A stretch of 61,836 nt of DNA from CAYTAU01 sp964442075 (GTDB lineage Bacteria; Bacteroidota; Bacteroidia; Bacteroidales; CAYTAU01), in contig CAYTWH010000019.1 in assembly GCA_964442075.1 (NCBI GenBank), positions 1 through 61,836 on the forward strand. Reading direction: 5' to 3'. Position numbers and translations under genes: made by a program. The notes below the pieces were generated by a model that ran no database searches, was not told where the DNA came from, and saw only the letters and a list, made by a program, of their open reading frames with translations. How positions within the stretch are numbered: the first letter of the stretch is position 1; each line of letters opens with the position of its first letter. Positions 36,894 through 45,777 of this stretch are shown here, piece by piece.

Positions 36894-38033
36894 ATGAATT
36901 TTGAATTTACAGAAGAACAAATAATGATACAGCAGGCAGCAAGAGATTATGCCCAAAGAGAATGTATTAAAGATGTTATTGAACGAGACACAAAAGCAGA
37001 GTTTCCTACCGAACATATTAAAAATCTGGCAGAGCTTGGATTTTTGGGAATGTTAGTTGACCCAAAATACGATGGTGGAGGCATGGATACAGTAGCTTAT
37101 GTTCTGGCAATGGAAGAAATTTCAAAAATTGATTCTGCTTGTTCTGTTGTAATGTCAGTAAATAACTCATTGGTTTGTTATGGTATTGAAGAATACGGAA
37201 CAGAAGAACAAAAAGAAAAATACCTAAAACCACTGGCAAGAGGTGAAAAAATAGGAGCTTTTTTATTATCAGAACCCGAAGCAGGTTCTGATGCTACTTC
37301 GCAAAGAACAACTGCCGAGGACAAAGGAGACCATTATATTATTAACGGAACAAAAAACTGGATAACAAGTGCTAACTCAGGTTCTATTTATTTAGTAATA
37401 GCTCAGACACATCCCGATAAAAAACATAAAGGAATAAATGCATTTATCGTTGAAAAAGAAACTCCCGGTATTTCGTTAGGACCACACGAAGATAAAATGG
37501 GTATGCGAAGCAGCGATACTCACTCTGTAATGTTTACAGATGTAAAAGTACCAAAAGAAAACAGGATTGGTGAAGATGGTTTTGGGTTTAAATTCGCAAT
37601 GAAAACTCTTGAGGGTGGTAGAATAGGAATTGCAGCGCAAGCTCTTGGATTAGCTTCGGGTGCATTAGAAAGAGCTGTTCAGTATGCAAAAGAGAGAAAA
37701 GCATTTGGCACAGAAATTATAAATCATCAGGGACTTGCTTTTAAACTTTCCGATATGGCTGTAAAAGTTGAAAACGCAAGGAACCTTTGTTTAAAAGCAG
37801 CATGGCTTAAAGATCAGGGCAAACCTTACGGAATTGCAAGTGCAATGGCAAAATATTATGCAGCAGAAATAGCTATGGAAGTTACAACAGAATCTGTTCA
37901 GATACATGGTGGATACGGATACGTAAAAGAATATCATGTAGAGCGTTTAATGAGAGATGCAAAACTTACTCAGATATATGAAGGCACTTCTGAAATTCAA
38001 CAAATTATAATTTCAAGAGATTTAGCAAGGTAA
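36894..38033 (+). CDS. Acyl-CoA dehydrogenase
   Basis: An FAD enzyme that oxidises acyl-CoA to enoyl-CoA and hands electrons to ETF. The 379 residues show the family layout: N-terminal helices, L-L-S-E-P-E-A-G-S-D-A, N-G-T-K-N-W-I-T-S-A, and the C-terminal helices with Q-I-H-G-G-Y-G-Y and the catalytic-Glu segment Q-I-Y-E-G-T-S-E-I-Q. Short-chain (butyryl-CoA type) use is likely from overall likeness but not proven. etfB and etfA follow at 49 and 37 bases, making a complete electron-transfer operon. Confidence 0.95.
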   Translation: MNFEFTEEQIMIQQAARDYAQRECIKDVIERDTKAEFPTEHIKNLAELGFLGMLVDPKYDGGGMDTVAYVLAMEEISKIDSACSVVMSVNNSLVCYGIEEYGTEEQKEKYLKPLARGEKIGAFLLSEPEAGSDATSQRTTAEDKGDHYIINGTKNWITSANSGSIYLVIAQTHPDKKHKGINAFIVEKETPGISLGPHEDKMGMRSSDTHSVMFTDVKVPKENRIGEDGFGFKFAMKTLEGGRIGIAAQALGLASGALERAVQYAKERKAFGTEIINHQGLAFKLSDMAVKVENARNLCLKAAWLKDQGKPYGIASAMAKYYAAEIAMEVTTESVQIHGGYGYVKEYHVERLMRDAKLTQIYEGTSEIQQIIISRDLAR

Positions 38034-38082
38034 TAATATATATATTTGCAACAATTAATAAATTTAAATAAAATTAGTAAAA

Positions 38083-38832
38083 ATGAAGATACTTGTTTGT
38101 ATAAGTAATGTTCCTGATACTACTACTAAGGTCAAATTTGTTGATAACAACACAAAATTTGATGTTACAGGTGTTCAGTGGATAATTAATCCGTGGGATG
38201 AATTGGCTTTGACCAGAGCATTAGAATTAAAAGAAGCATCGAATGGTGCAATTGAAAAAGTTACAGTAGCAAATGTTGGAGAAATTGGTAGCGAACCTAC
38301 AATTAGAAAAGCATTGGCAATTGGTGCCGATGATGCTGTTAGAATTAACGCAAAAGCTGAAGATGCATATTTTGTTGCAGGGCAAATAGCCGAAGTTGTT
38401 AAAAAAGATGCTTATGACATTGTTTTTTGCGGAATTGAATCGAGCGATTATAATGGCTTTGCAGTAGGTGGAATGTTATCGGAATTTCTTGATGTTCCTT
38501 CTGTTTCTTCTGTTTCGGGAGTGGAAATTGAAAATGGTAATGTTAAAGTATATCGCGAAATTGATGGCGGTAAAGAAACTTTATCAACCGAGCTTCCGTT
38601 TGTAGCAATTGTTCAGAAAGGAATTACAATAAACCCAAGAATTCCTGCAATGCGCGGTATTATGATGGCACGTAAAAAACCTTTGAATGTTGTTGAACCT
38701 GTTGCACTTGATAAGTTAACAGAATATTCAAATTATGAAATGCCTCCTGCAAAAGCAGCTTGCAAAATGATAGACGAAGAAAATGTGAAAGAATTAGTTG
38801 ACTTATTGCAAAACGAAGCAAAAGTGCTTTAA
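38083..38832 (+). CDS. etfB: Electron transfer flavoprotein, beta subunit
   Basis: It carries AMP and forms the ETF heterodimer that takes electrons from acyl-CoA dehydrogenase. The start M-K-I-L-V-C-I-S-N-V-P-D-T, then W-I-I-N-P-W-D-E-L-A-L-T-R-A-L-E-L-K and D-A-V-R-I-N, match the family. So does the C-terminal P-R-I-P-A-M-R-G-I-M-M-A-R-K-K-P, the ETF-beta signature area. The length of 249 residues is normal. Confidence 0.95.
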   Translation: MKILVCISNVPDTTTKVKFVDNNTKFDVTGVQWIINPWDELALTRALELKEASNGAIEKVTVANVGEIGSEPTIRKALAIGADDAVRINAKAEDAYFVAGQIAEVVKKDAYDIVFCGIESSDYNGFAVGGMLSEFLDVPSVSSVSGVEIENGNVKVYREIDGGKETLSTELPFVAIVQKGITINPRIPAMRGIMMARKKPLNVVEPVALDKLTEYSNYEMPPAKAACKMIDEENVKELVDLLQNEAKVL

Positions 38833-38869
38833 TTTATCACAATTATTAATCAATAAAAAAATAAAAGAT

Positions 38870-39835
38870 ATGGCTATTTTAGTATATTGCGAAAATTGGG
38901 ACGGGAAATTCAAAAAATTATCTTTTGAACTGGTTTCATACGCAGCAAAATTAGCAGAAAAAACAAACACTGAAGCAGTAGCATTATCAATAGGAAATGT
39001 AGCTGACGATGAGTTAAAACAATTAGGAAAATTTGGAGCAAAAAAAATAATTTCTGTTAATAAAGATGAATTAAAAACATTAGACAATAAAGTATATACA
39101 TCGGTAATTGCGCAAGTTGCCGAAAAAGAAAATGCACAAATATTAGTACTTGCACATAATCTTACCGGGAAAGCATTATCTCCGCGATTATCGGTAAAGT
39201 TAAAAGCAGGACTTGTAAGCGGTGTTATTGAAATACCTTCAACCTTTGCTCCTATCAACATTAAGAAAAAATCGTTTACAGGAGGAGCAATAGCAAATGT
39301 TGTTGTGAATTCAAATACGGCAATTTTTACCCTTTCGCCAAACTCTTGTGAGGTTGCAGAAAATGAAACAAATGCTGCAGTAGAAAACTTTGATGCAAAT
39401 ATTGGTAATGTTGCTACTAAAGTTGTTGATGTAAATAAAGTAACAGGCAAAATATTACTTAGCGATGCCGAAATAGTGGTTGCAGGTGGTAGAGGAATGA
39501 AAAGTGGTGAAAACTGGGCTCCGCTCGAAGAACTTGCACAAGTGCTTGGTGCAGGTATAGCTTGTTCTCGTCCGGTATCTGACGAAGGTTGGAGACCTCA
39601 CGAAGAACATGTAGGACAAACAGGAAAAATTATTGCTCCAAACCTTTATATTGCTCTTGGTATTTCGGGTGCAATACAACATTTGGGTGGAGTAAGCTCT
39701 ACAAAATGTCTTGTAGCAGTTAATACCGACAAAGATGCGCCTATATTCGAATCATCAGATTATGGAATTGTTGGTGATATTAGAAAAGTTGTTCCTGCAT
39801 TGATCGAAGCTTTTAAAGAAGTAAAAGCCGGATAA
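38870..39835 (+). CDS. etfA: Electron transfer flavoprotein, alpha subunit
   Basis: The FAD-binding half of ETF. The ATG at 38870 gives the expected start M-A-I-L-V-Y-C-E-N-W; the frame is open further upstream to 38798, but that part overlaps the end of etfB. The FAD domain shows G-G-R-G-M-K-S, G-A-G-I-A-C-S-R-P-V-S-D-E-G-W, V-G-Q-T-G-K-I-I-A-P-N-L-Y-I-A-L-G-I-S-G and H-L-G-G-V-S-S-T-K-C. The length of 321 residues is normal. Last gene of the acyl-CoA dehydrogenase operon. Confidence 0.96.
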   Translation: MAILVYCENWDGKFKKLSFELVSYAAKLAEKTNTEAVALSIGNVADDELKQLGKFGAKKIISVNKDELKTLDNKVYTSVIAQVAEKENAQILVLAHNLTGKALSPRLSVKLKAGLVSGVIEIPSTFAPINIKKKSFTGGAIANVVVNSNTAIFTLSPNSCEVAENETNAAVENFDANIGNVATKVVDVNKVTGKILLSDAEIVVAGGRGMKSGENWAPLEELAQVLGAGIACSRPVSDEGWRPHEEHVGQTGKIIAPNLYIALGISGAIQHLGGVSSTKCLVAVNTDKDAPIFESSDYGIVGDIRKVVPALIEAFKEVKAG

Positions 39836-39909
39836 AAAATTACATTTATTATAAGTAAAAAGCCAAAAATGCTATCCTGAGTATGTTGAATGGGCAAAAA
39901 TAAAAAACT

Positions 39910-39961
39910 CCCTCTCCAAAGGAGAGGGCTGGGGTTAGGTACTGAAAAAAACGGGCCCCAG
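39910..39961. repeat. Palindromic intergenic element behind etfA
   Basis: ccctctcc (39910-39917) pairs with ggagaggg (39921-39928) around aaa, and directly after it ctgggg (39929-39934) pairs with ccccag (39956-39961). This GC-rich double hairpin stands out in the AT-rich surroundings and has no T run, so it looks like a dispersed palindromic repeat rather than a plain terminator. Confidence 0.75.
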
Positions 39962-40003
39962 TAATTTGTTTTTTGTAATTTATTTTAATTATTTTGTAAT
40001 TTT

Positions 40004-40021
40004 ATCCCGAGTATTCGGGAT
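40004..40021. repeat. Short palindrome before the deoxynucleoside kinase gene
   Basis: atcccga pairs with tcgggat around gtat. It lies 39 bases before the kinase ATG and could act in the leader or be a further member of the dispersed palindromes nearby. Confidence 0.6.
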
Positions 40022-40060
40022 TAGTCATTTCAATATAAAGCATCAATATTGTTGAAAAGC

Positions 40061-40696
40061 ATGAACTACAACTTAATTGTAATAGAAGGGAATATTGGTG
40101 CAGGCAAAACAAGTCTTGTAAAAAGTATTACAAAGCAGTATAACTCTAAAATTATATTAGAGCAATATGCCGATAATCCTTTTTTGCCAAAGTTTTATAA
40201 AAATCCCGACAGATATGCTTTTCCTTTAGAGCTTTCGTTTTTGGCAGAACGTTACAATCAGTTGAAAAACGAGCTTGCCACATTTGAGCTTTTTAAAACA
40301 TTTACCATTGCTGATTACTTTTTTATGAAATCGCTGATATTTGCAAAGCAAACTCTTCCGCCCGACGAATATAATCTTTACCGCAAACTATTCGACCTTA
40401 TATATAAATCGTTGCCAAAACCCGATCTGTATGTTTATTTGCATGTAGATGTTGAAAAACTACTTGCCAATATTGCAAAACGCGGCAGAGATTATGAGCA
40501 GGAAATAAGCTATGAATACCTGCAAAAAATACAAGACGGCTATTTCGATTTTTTTAAAAAACATAACGATATTAAAGTCCTTATTATTGATATAAATAAT
40601 ATTGATTTTATAAACAATAAAAAAGATTACCAAAAGATTACAGATATTATTCTAAATAAAGAATATGCAAATGGTATTAACAGGATTATTATGTAA
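40061..40696 (+). CDS. Deoxynucleoside kinase
   Basis: It phosphorylates deoxynucleosides for nucleotide salvage. The P-loop is E-G-N-I-G-A-G-K-T-S at about residues 8-17. The substrate region E-Q-Y-A-D-N-P-F-L-P and the LID motif K-R-G-R-D-Y-E-Q-E-I match the dNK/dGK/dAK family. The ATG at 40061 is chosen over TTG codons at 40049 and 40052. The length of 211 residues is normal. Which deoxynucleoside is preferred cannot be told from the sequence. Confidence 0.9.
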   Translation: MNYNLIVIEGNIGAGKTSLVKSITKQYNSKIILEQYADNPFLPKFYKNPDRYAFPLELSFLAERYNQLKNELATFELFKTFTIADYFFMKSLIFAKQTLPPDEYNLYRKLFDLIYKSLPKPDLYVYLHVDVEKLLANIAKRGRDYEQEISYEYLQKIQDGYFDFFKKHNDIKVLIIDINNIDFINNKKDYQKITDIILNKEYANGINRIIM

Positions 40697-40760
40697 ATAC
40701 ATTATACAGCTCTTCCCAAATGGTAATTTCATTAAGTTAAGCAATAAACATCAGGTTGTC

Positions 40761-40921
40761 AGTTGCCCCGACATTTATGTCTGGGTATAAAAATATTGTA
40801 AAATAGGGCTTTAGCCAAAAGTCTTTTAAATCAATGCTTATTAATAAAACTCTTCTTAATTCTCTTTGGGCTAAAATTTAATTTTTGTACTCCAATCCCC
40901 GACCTAAAAGATGGGGCAACT
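40761..40921. repeat. Long-spaced inverted repeat with inner hairpins
   Basis: agttgcccc (40761-40769) is the reverse complement of ggggcaact (40913-40921), about 140 bases apart. Inside each arm a smaller hairpin can form: ccccgaca with tgtctggg at 40766-40784, and cccc with gggg across gacctaaaagat at 40897-40916. The layout resembles the element at 43148-43302. Confidence 0.6.
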
Positions 40922-40965
40922 AAAATCAACAAGAGAATTCTAAGCTTATTGATAGCCCTTTGAAG

Positions 40966-40989
40966 AACCTGCCTGCCGGCAGGCAGGTT
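40966..40989. repeat. Perfect 24-bp GC-rich palindrome
   Basis: aacctgcctgcc is followed directly by its reverse complement ggcaggcaggtt with no loop. It lies just behind the phosphatase stop codon. There is no T run on the minus strand, so it is not a standard terminator. Confidence 0.85.
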
Positions 40990-41001
40990 TAGGAGAAGCC
41001 T

Positions 41002-42657
41002 TTACTCAAACAATTTTTTTATAGGTTTACCTGTTGTCCCGTTTGGAAACTCAATATTTAAAAATGTTGCAATTGTGGGCACAATATCTGTTATGTCAAC
41101 AGGTTCGTTAATTGTTTGGCGATTTATTTTCCATCCATACCAAATCAGCGGTACATGTGTATCGTAAGTATAACCGGTATTATGTGTTGTTGTATATACT
41201 CCCGTTTCCATCCATCCTGTTTGTAGGTTAATAATTACATCGCCCGAGCGTTTTTGATTAAAACTGTTTTGCATTTTTTCAAGAATACCACTATCAAAAT
41301 AGGTTGTTTGTAATGTGTTTGAAGTAACTGTATTTGATATTCCGTTAAACTGAACCATAAATGAAGCAGTTTTTTGCTGAAAATCTTTTAACGAGAGTTT
41401 GGAATCCTCAATCAAATTATGATTTAAATAAATTTGTTGGTTAATATATTCTTTTACCCATTCTCCTTCGCCATAAATAGCGTTAAGGTAGCTTTTTAAT
41501 AATGCAATAGAATAGTAGTCTTTAAATTTCCCTGATGATATTTTTTGTGATTTCAGATAATCGGGAGGCAACATTACACCATGGTCTGCAGTAAGAAATA
41601 TCAGAATATTTTCTTTCCCTAATTCTTCATCTAAAAATTCCAAAAAATGAGCAATCTCTTTATCCATTCTTAAATATGTATCTTCAATTTCTATTGACAA
41701 AGAACCATAATCATGACCTATATAATCGGGCGGAGAATAACTTATTATTAGAAAATCGGTATAATCATCTTTTCCAAGTTCTTCATTAATAATTGTTGCA
41801 AGAGCAAAATCGGTAGTTAAAGTATTGCCATAAGGCACATATTTAAGAATACTATAATTTTTGTCGTTTTTCCCCTTTTTACTTATTTCCATTAAATTAT
41901 AAGGAAAAGTAATTTGCCTGTTGGAAAATCCTGTTTCAAAAACACAACTGTCTTCTAGGCTTTCGGTATATTGCTCAATAGGCAATAAAGTATTCCATTC
42001 TTTTTCAAGATATATATCAGGATATTTATTAGCATTAAAATCATTAACCCATTTTGGCAACGAATCCATATAATAAGTACTGCTTATCCAGTTGCCTGTA
42101 TAGCTGTCGTACCAATATGCAGCATTTGCAACATGCCCAGCAGATAATATTGCAGCCCTTTCTTTCATAGAAATACCAATAACTTTTGATTTTTTATTAT
42201 TAGATAATTTTAATTCATCACCAATTGTTGTTACAAACATACGCTTAGGCGAAAAATTTCCATTATTAAGTTTGCCTCCTAAAGTGCTTACATTTTCATC
42301 GCTTACACAGTAAATTCTTTTACTGCTCAAATGGACATACCACTCATTTCCTACAATTCCATGAATTGACGGATTTGTTCCTGTAAATATAGTTGCATGT
42401 CCGGGTCCTGTCTGAGTAAATAAATAATTAAGATTTGCATTTTTGCAAAAAGTACCTTCATTTATCAATCGCTTAAATCCTTTTTTATCGTATTTGTCCC
42501 AAAATCTGTGAATATAATCATACCTCATTTGGTCTATCACAATACCAATTACAAGTTTTGGTTTTTCGGGAGGTATATTTTTTGTTTTTTGAGAATATGA
42601 TAATTGTGTAAAAAACAAAAAAATAATTATCAATATTTGATATTTTTCAATTTTCAT
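41002..42657 (-). CDS. PafA-like alkaline phosphatase
   Basis: It has a signal peptide (I-I-I-F-L-F-F, then S-Y-S-Q), so the enzyme is exported. Residue spacing matches PafA with a shift of four: metal ligand D42 in V-I-D-Q-M-R, nucleophile T83 in T-Q-T-G-P-G-H, N104 in V-G-N-E-W, then the Lys and Arg of S-M-K-E-R-A-A-I-L, which in PafA favour phosphate monoesters. Later metal sites are in S-P-P-D-Y-I-G-H-D, L-T-A-D-H-G and G-Y-T-Y-D-T-H-V. Likely a broad periplasmic phosphomonoesterase for phosphate scavenging. crcB ends three bases before its start. Confidence 0.9.
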   Translation of the reverse strand: MKIEKYQILIIIFLFFTQLSYSQKTKNIPPEKPKLVIGIVIDQMRYDYIHRFWDKYDKKGFKRLINEGTFCKNANLNYLFTQTGPGHATIFTGTNPSIHGIVGNEWYVHLSSKRIYCVSDENVSTLGGKLNNGNFSPKRMFVTTIGDELKLSNNKKSKVIGISMKERAAILSAGHVANAAYWYDSYTGNWISSTYYMDSLPKWVNDFNANKYPDIYLEKEWNTLLPIEQYTESLEDSCVFETGFSNRQITFPYNLMEISKKGKNDKNYSILKYVPYGNTLTTDFALATIINEELGKDDYTDFLIISYSPPDYIGHDYGSLSIEIEDTYLRMDKEIAHFLEFLDEELGKENILIFLTADHGVMLPPDYLKSQKISSGKFKDYYSIALLKSYLNAIYGEGEWVKEYINQQIYLNHNLIEDSKLSLKDFQQKTASFMVQFNGISNTVTSNTLQTTYFDSGILEKMQNSFNQKRSGDVIINLQTGWMETGVYTTTHNTGYTYDTHVPLIWYGWKINRQTINEPVDITDIVPTIATFLNIEFPNGTTGKPIKKLFE

Positions 42658-42660
42658 AAA

Positions 42661-43035
42661 TTAAATTGTGTTATAACTTTTTGCAATAATAAATAATACA
42701 GCAATACCTAAAATTATGCTAATAACTATATTGGCAAATGCCATTAGTGTATTTCCACTCCTTATTAGTTCAAATATTTCGAACGAAAATGTGGAAAATG
42801 TGGAAAACCCGCCACAAAATCCAATAATTATAAATGCCTTAAAACTTGTTGACACAGAAAATTTAGTGCTTACATAAAATAATATAATGCCAAGTATTAA
42901 AGTACTAGCAATATTTGAGATCAATGTTGCTACAGGATTTATCTTTTCAAAATTACTTGTAACCAATCGCGATATTCCATATCTGGCAATACTTCCTAAT
43001 CCTCCACCAATAAAAACTGCAATAAATGTATTCAT
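42661..43035 (-). CDS. crcB: Fluoride channel CrcB/FluC
   Basis: A small inner membrane protein that exports fluoride as an antiparallel dimer. The 124 residues make four hydrophobic segments. Family marks are G-G-G-L-G-S-I-A-R-Y near residue 10, L-I-S-N-I-A-S near 40, and G-F-C-G-G-F-S-T-F-S-T-F-S near 73, which holds the phenylalanine box and the sodium-site region. It is the first gene of a pair with the phosphatase. No fluoride riboswitch was recognised upstream. Confidence 0.95.
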   Translation of the reverse strand: MNTFIAVFIGGGLGSIARYGISRLVTSNFEKINPVATLISNIASTLILGIILFYVSTKFSVSTSFKAFIIIGFCGGFSTFSTFSFEIFELIRSGNTLMAFANIVISIILGIAVLFIIAKSYNTI

Positions 43036-43055
43036 GCATTCTATGTATTAAAATA

Positions 43056-43063
43056 CAAATATA
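43056..43063 (-). promoter_or_regulatory. Candidate -7 box of crcB
   Basis: TATATTTG on the minus strand, 20 bases before the crcB ATG, fits TAnnTTTG. No -33 box was found, and the leader would be very short. Confidence 0.4.
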
Positions 43064-43147
43064 ATTTTAATAAAGCTATGTAATTATCAGGATGAAATTA
43101 AATATTAACCTTTTATTGTTAATAGTTGATGAGAAGAAATTTGCAAG

Positions 43148-43302
43148 TTCAAACTGATTTCAGAAGCTTAAGCAATATTAAAAAATCAGTAGCCCCGTCC
43201 TTCAGGTCGGGGACAAGAATAATAGTCCAATGCCCTCTGCAAAATTTTGCAGAGGCGGGGCTACTGAATAGACGGCTTTTAATTTTCTGAAATCAATTTG
43301 AG
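43148..43302. repeat. Nested inverted-repeat element, about 155 bp
   Basis: Three levels of pairing share one centre. The outer arms 43148-43165 and 43285-43302 match at 16 of 18 positions. The middle arms tcagtagccccg (43186-43197) and cggggctactga (43256-43267) match perfectly over 12 bp. Inside is the perfect 22-bp palindrome cctctgcaaaa/ttttgcagagg (43234-43255), and an alternative ccccg/cgggg hairpin at 43193-43212. The region between crcB and the next gene (43036-43546) has no gene apart from this element and AT-rich DNA. Confidence 0.85.
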
Positions 43303-43546
43303 TTTACAGAAATTCTAGATAAAGTACATTAGTTTTTAAAATTTAATATTTTCCAAAAAAAATAAAATAACAATTGTAAAAGCGTTATACTTAGCACGTA
43401 ATATAGTTTTGTGTTAATTTGTTTATTTTTGGAATTTTAAAAATTGAAATATTCTCTTTATAGTTTTTATATTTTTTTATAAATTGCAAAGTTTTAATTT
43501 TTTATGTTCTTTTGTTTAAGCGTATAATTTAGCAACCACTAATTTT

Positions 43547-45748
43547 ATGAAAAATTTAATTTTAATAACGGCAATTTTTTTCTTTATCACATCAAATGTG
43601 CTTTCACAGACAGATGCAGAATATAAGAAAAAATATTACGAAGCAGAAAAAATGATTGAGTTTGGGAACTTTGAAGAAGCACTTATATTATATAAAGAAT
43701 TATTAGTTAATAATGATAAAAATGCAAACCTGAATTTTAAAGTAGGATATTGTTATTTAAATACTGTTTTGGAAAAGAAATTGTCAATTCCATATTTTGA
43801 AAAAGCAATTACAGGAATTTCTGATGATTACGACCCTGATGATTACATGAGTATATCTGCTCCTTATGAAACTTATTATTTTCTTGGCGAAGCATATCAT
43901 TTAGATTATAAATTCGAAGAATCTATTGAAATTCTTGAAAATTTAAAAGTACAATTACCGGACATTAACCCTGAATTTTTATCGCAAATTGATAGAAAAA
44001 TAAAACAATGCAAGAATGGAATTCAGTTAATGAAATATCCTGTAAAGATGAATGTTACAAATCTTGGCGGAGGTATAAATTCAGAATATAAAGAGCATAG
44101 TCCTGTTTTTTCTGCCGATGAGTCTGTTTTGATTTTTACATCAAAAAAAGAAGGCACCGGCGGTAAAATGGAAGATGGTCAATATTTTGAAGATATTTAT
44201 ATTTCTAATAGCAAAGGAGATGGCTTATGGACAGAGCCTAAAAGTATAGGTTTAAATATTAACACAGATGGACATGAAGCAACAATTGGTTTGTCGGTAG
44301 ATGGTCAACAATTACTTATTTATAAAGATGATAATGGAGATGGAAATCTTTATTATAGCGATCTTGAAGGAGATATTTGGACAAGTCCTAAAAAATTTGA
44401 AGATCCAATAAATACAAAGGCTAATGAAACACATGCCTCAATATCTGCAACAGGAAATGAAATATATTTTACAAGTAATAGAAAAGGAGGATTTGGAGGT
44501 TTGGATATATATGTTGTAAGGAAATTACCTAACGGAGAATGGGGATTAGCTCAAAATTTAGGTTCAGATATTAATACAGAATATGATGAGAGATGCCCAT
44601 ATATCCACCCTGATGGCATTACCTTATTTTTTAGTTCTCAAGGGCATTTTAATATGGGTGGGTTTGATATTTTCTTTTGCATAAAGTATGATGGAAAATG
44701 GCAAGAAGCTACCAATATGGGATATCCCGTAAATACTACAGAAGATGATGTCTTTTATACACCCACACCAGATGGAAAAAGAGCATATTATGCATCGCAT
44801 CAAACAGGAGGAATTGGTTCAACAGATATTTACATGATAACATTACCGGGTAGTAAAGAAAAAGCTCTTACTGTTATGTCGGGATTAGTAACTTTAAGTA
44901 ATGGGCAACAGCCGGAAGATGTTTACATTGAAGTAACAGATATTGAAACAGGCGAAATAGTTGGCTCATATACTCCAAATTCAAAAACCGGAAAGTATTT
45001 ATTTATATTAACACCCGGTAGAACTTATCACGTATTGTGTGAAACAGAGGGATTTAAACCCTATGAAGAAGATATTACCGTTGACGAAAATTCGGCTTAT
45101 AAGAAAATTCAGCGACCAATTATGTTAAAACCTATTGTTTTTATTGTAGCTGATGATAGTAATAATGATGAAAATAATTCAACAGATGATAACAGTAATA
45201 ATGACGTAGTTGACAATAATGATAAATCGGGTGATACCTCTAATGACACTTCAGATAACACTGATAATGATACAACAGATAATACGGATGATAATCAGAA
45301 TAATGACAATGTTGTTGACAATACCAATAATGACTCAAATAATGATGCAACAGATATGACTATTGAAAATGTGTTTTTTGCCTTTGACATATATACTACA
45401 AATTTATTTTATAACACCTTAGACAAATTGGCAAGCTTTCTTATTAATGATCCTGTTTCCGTAATTGAAATAGGTGGTCATACCGATGCACAAGGTGATG
45501 ATTACTACAATATTTTATTGTCAAATAAAAGAGCAAAATTTGTTAAAGATTATTTATTAAAAAAAGGAGTGAAAGAAAATAGTATAAGTGTTAAAGGGTA
45601 TGGTGAAACTCAGCTAATAGCTATAGATTACGCCCCATTTACAAGAAAATATAACAGGCGAGTTGAATTTAAAGTTATTAAACAAGGAAATGCAAAACTC
45701 AATATTGAAACAATTAGAGTTCCAAATGAGTATAAACTAAAAAAGTAA
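43547..45748 (+). CDS. PorE-like TPR/PD40 protein with OmpA domain
   Basis: It has a signal peptide (ending V-L-S-Q) and TPR helices at about 25-150. PD40 blades at about 175-430 show F-T-S-K-K-E-G-T-G-G, F-T-S-N-R-K-G-G-F-G-G-L-D-I-Y and H-P-D-G-I-T-L-F-F-S-S. A carboxypeptidase-regulatory-like domain follows at about 445-535, then an Asp/Asn/Ser/Thr-rich linker at 540-605. The OmpA domain (about 610-720) has I-G-G-H-T-D-A-Q-G, L-S-N-K-R-A and Y-N-R-R-V-E-F. This is the full PorE layout; PorE links the type IX machinery to peptidoglycan. It leads a group of three such genes and may be a paralog rather than PorE itself. Confidence 0.85.
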   Translation: MKNLILITAIFFFITSNVLSQTDAEYKKKYYEAEKMIEFGNFEEALILYKELLVNNDKNANLNFKVGYCYLNTVLEKKLSIPYFEKAITGISDDYDPDDYMSISAPYETYYFLGEAYHLDYKFEESIEILENLKVQLPDINPEFLSQIDRKIKQCKNGIQLMKYPVKMNVTNLGGGINSEYKEHSPVFSADESVLIFTSKKEGTGGKMEDGQYFEDIYISNSKGDGLWTEPKSIGLNINTDGHEATIGLSVDGQQLLIYKDDNGDGNLYYSDLEGDIWTSPKKFEDPINTKANETHASISATGNEIYFTSNRKGGFGGLDIYVVRKLPNGEWGLAQNLGSDINTEYDERCPYIHPDGITLFFSSQGHFNMGGFDIFFCIKYDGKWQEATNMGYPVNTTEDDVFYTPTPDGKRAYYASHQTGGIGSTDIYMITLPGSKEKALTVMSGLVTLSNGQQPEDVYIEVTDIETGEIVGSYTPNSKTGKYLFILTPGRTYHVLCETEGFKPYEEDITVDENSAYKKIQRPIMLKPIVFIVADDSNNDENNSTDDNSNNDVVDNNDKSGDTSNDTSDNTDNDTTDNTDDNQNNDNVVDNTNNDSNNDATDMTIENVFFAFDIYTTNLFYNTLDKLASFLINDPVSVIEIGGHTDAQGDDYYNILLSNKRAKFVKDYLLKKGVKENSISVKGYGETQLIAIDYAPFTRKYNRRVEFKVIKQGNAKLNIETIRVPNEYKLKK

Positions 45749-45777
45749 ACAGTATTTAACTTTTAAAACAATTTTAT

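Larger units (their letters stand above)
40697..41001. other. Intergenic region with inverted repeats
   Basis: About 305 bases between convergent genes. It holds the inverted repeat pair at 40761-40921 and the palindrome at 40966-40989, described separately, and no reading frame that looks real. Confidence 0.5.

Noticed and set aside
38803..39450. 215-residue minus-strand frame opposite etfA
   Set aside because: It is a shadow of etfA, whose frame has full family motifs; the antisense product has no recognisable features.
43148..43302. CRISPR or insertion-sequence end
   Set aside because: There is no repeat-spacer periodicity, no cas gene and no transposase; the structure is a single nested inverted repeat.
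43036..43546. Fluoride riboswitch upstream of crcB
   Set aside because: The conserved riboswitch core could not be found on the minus strand, and the predicted leader is only about 20 bases.
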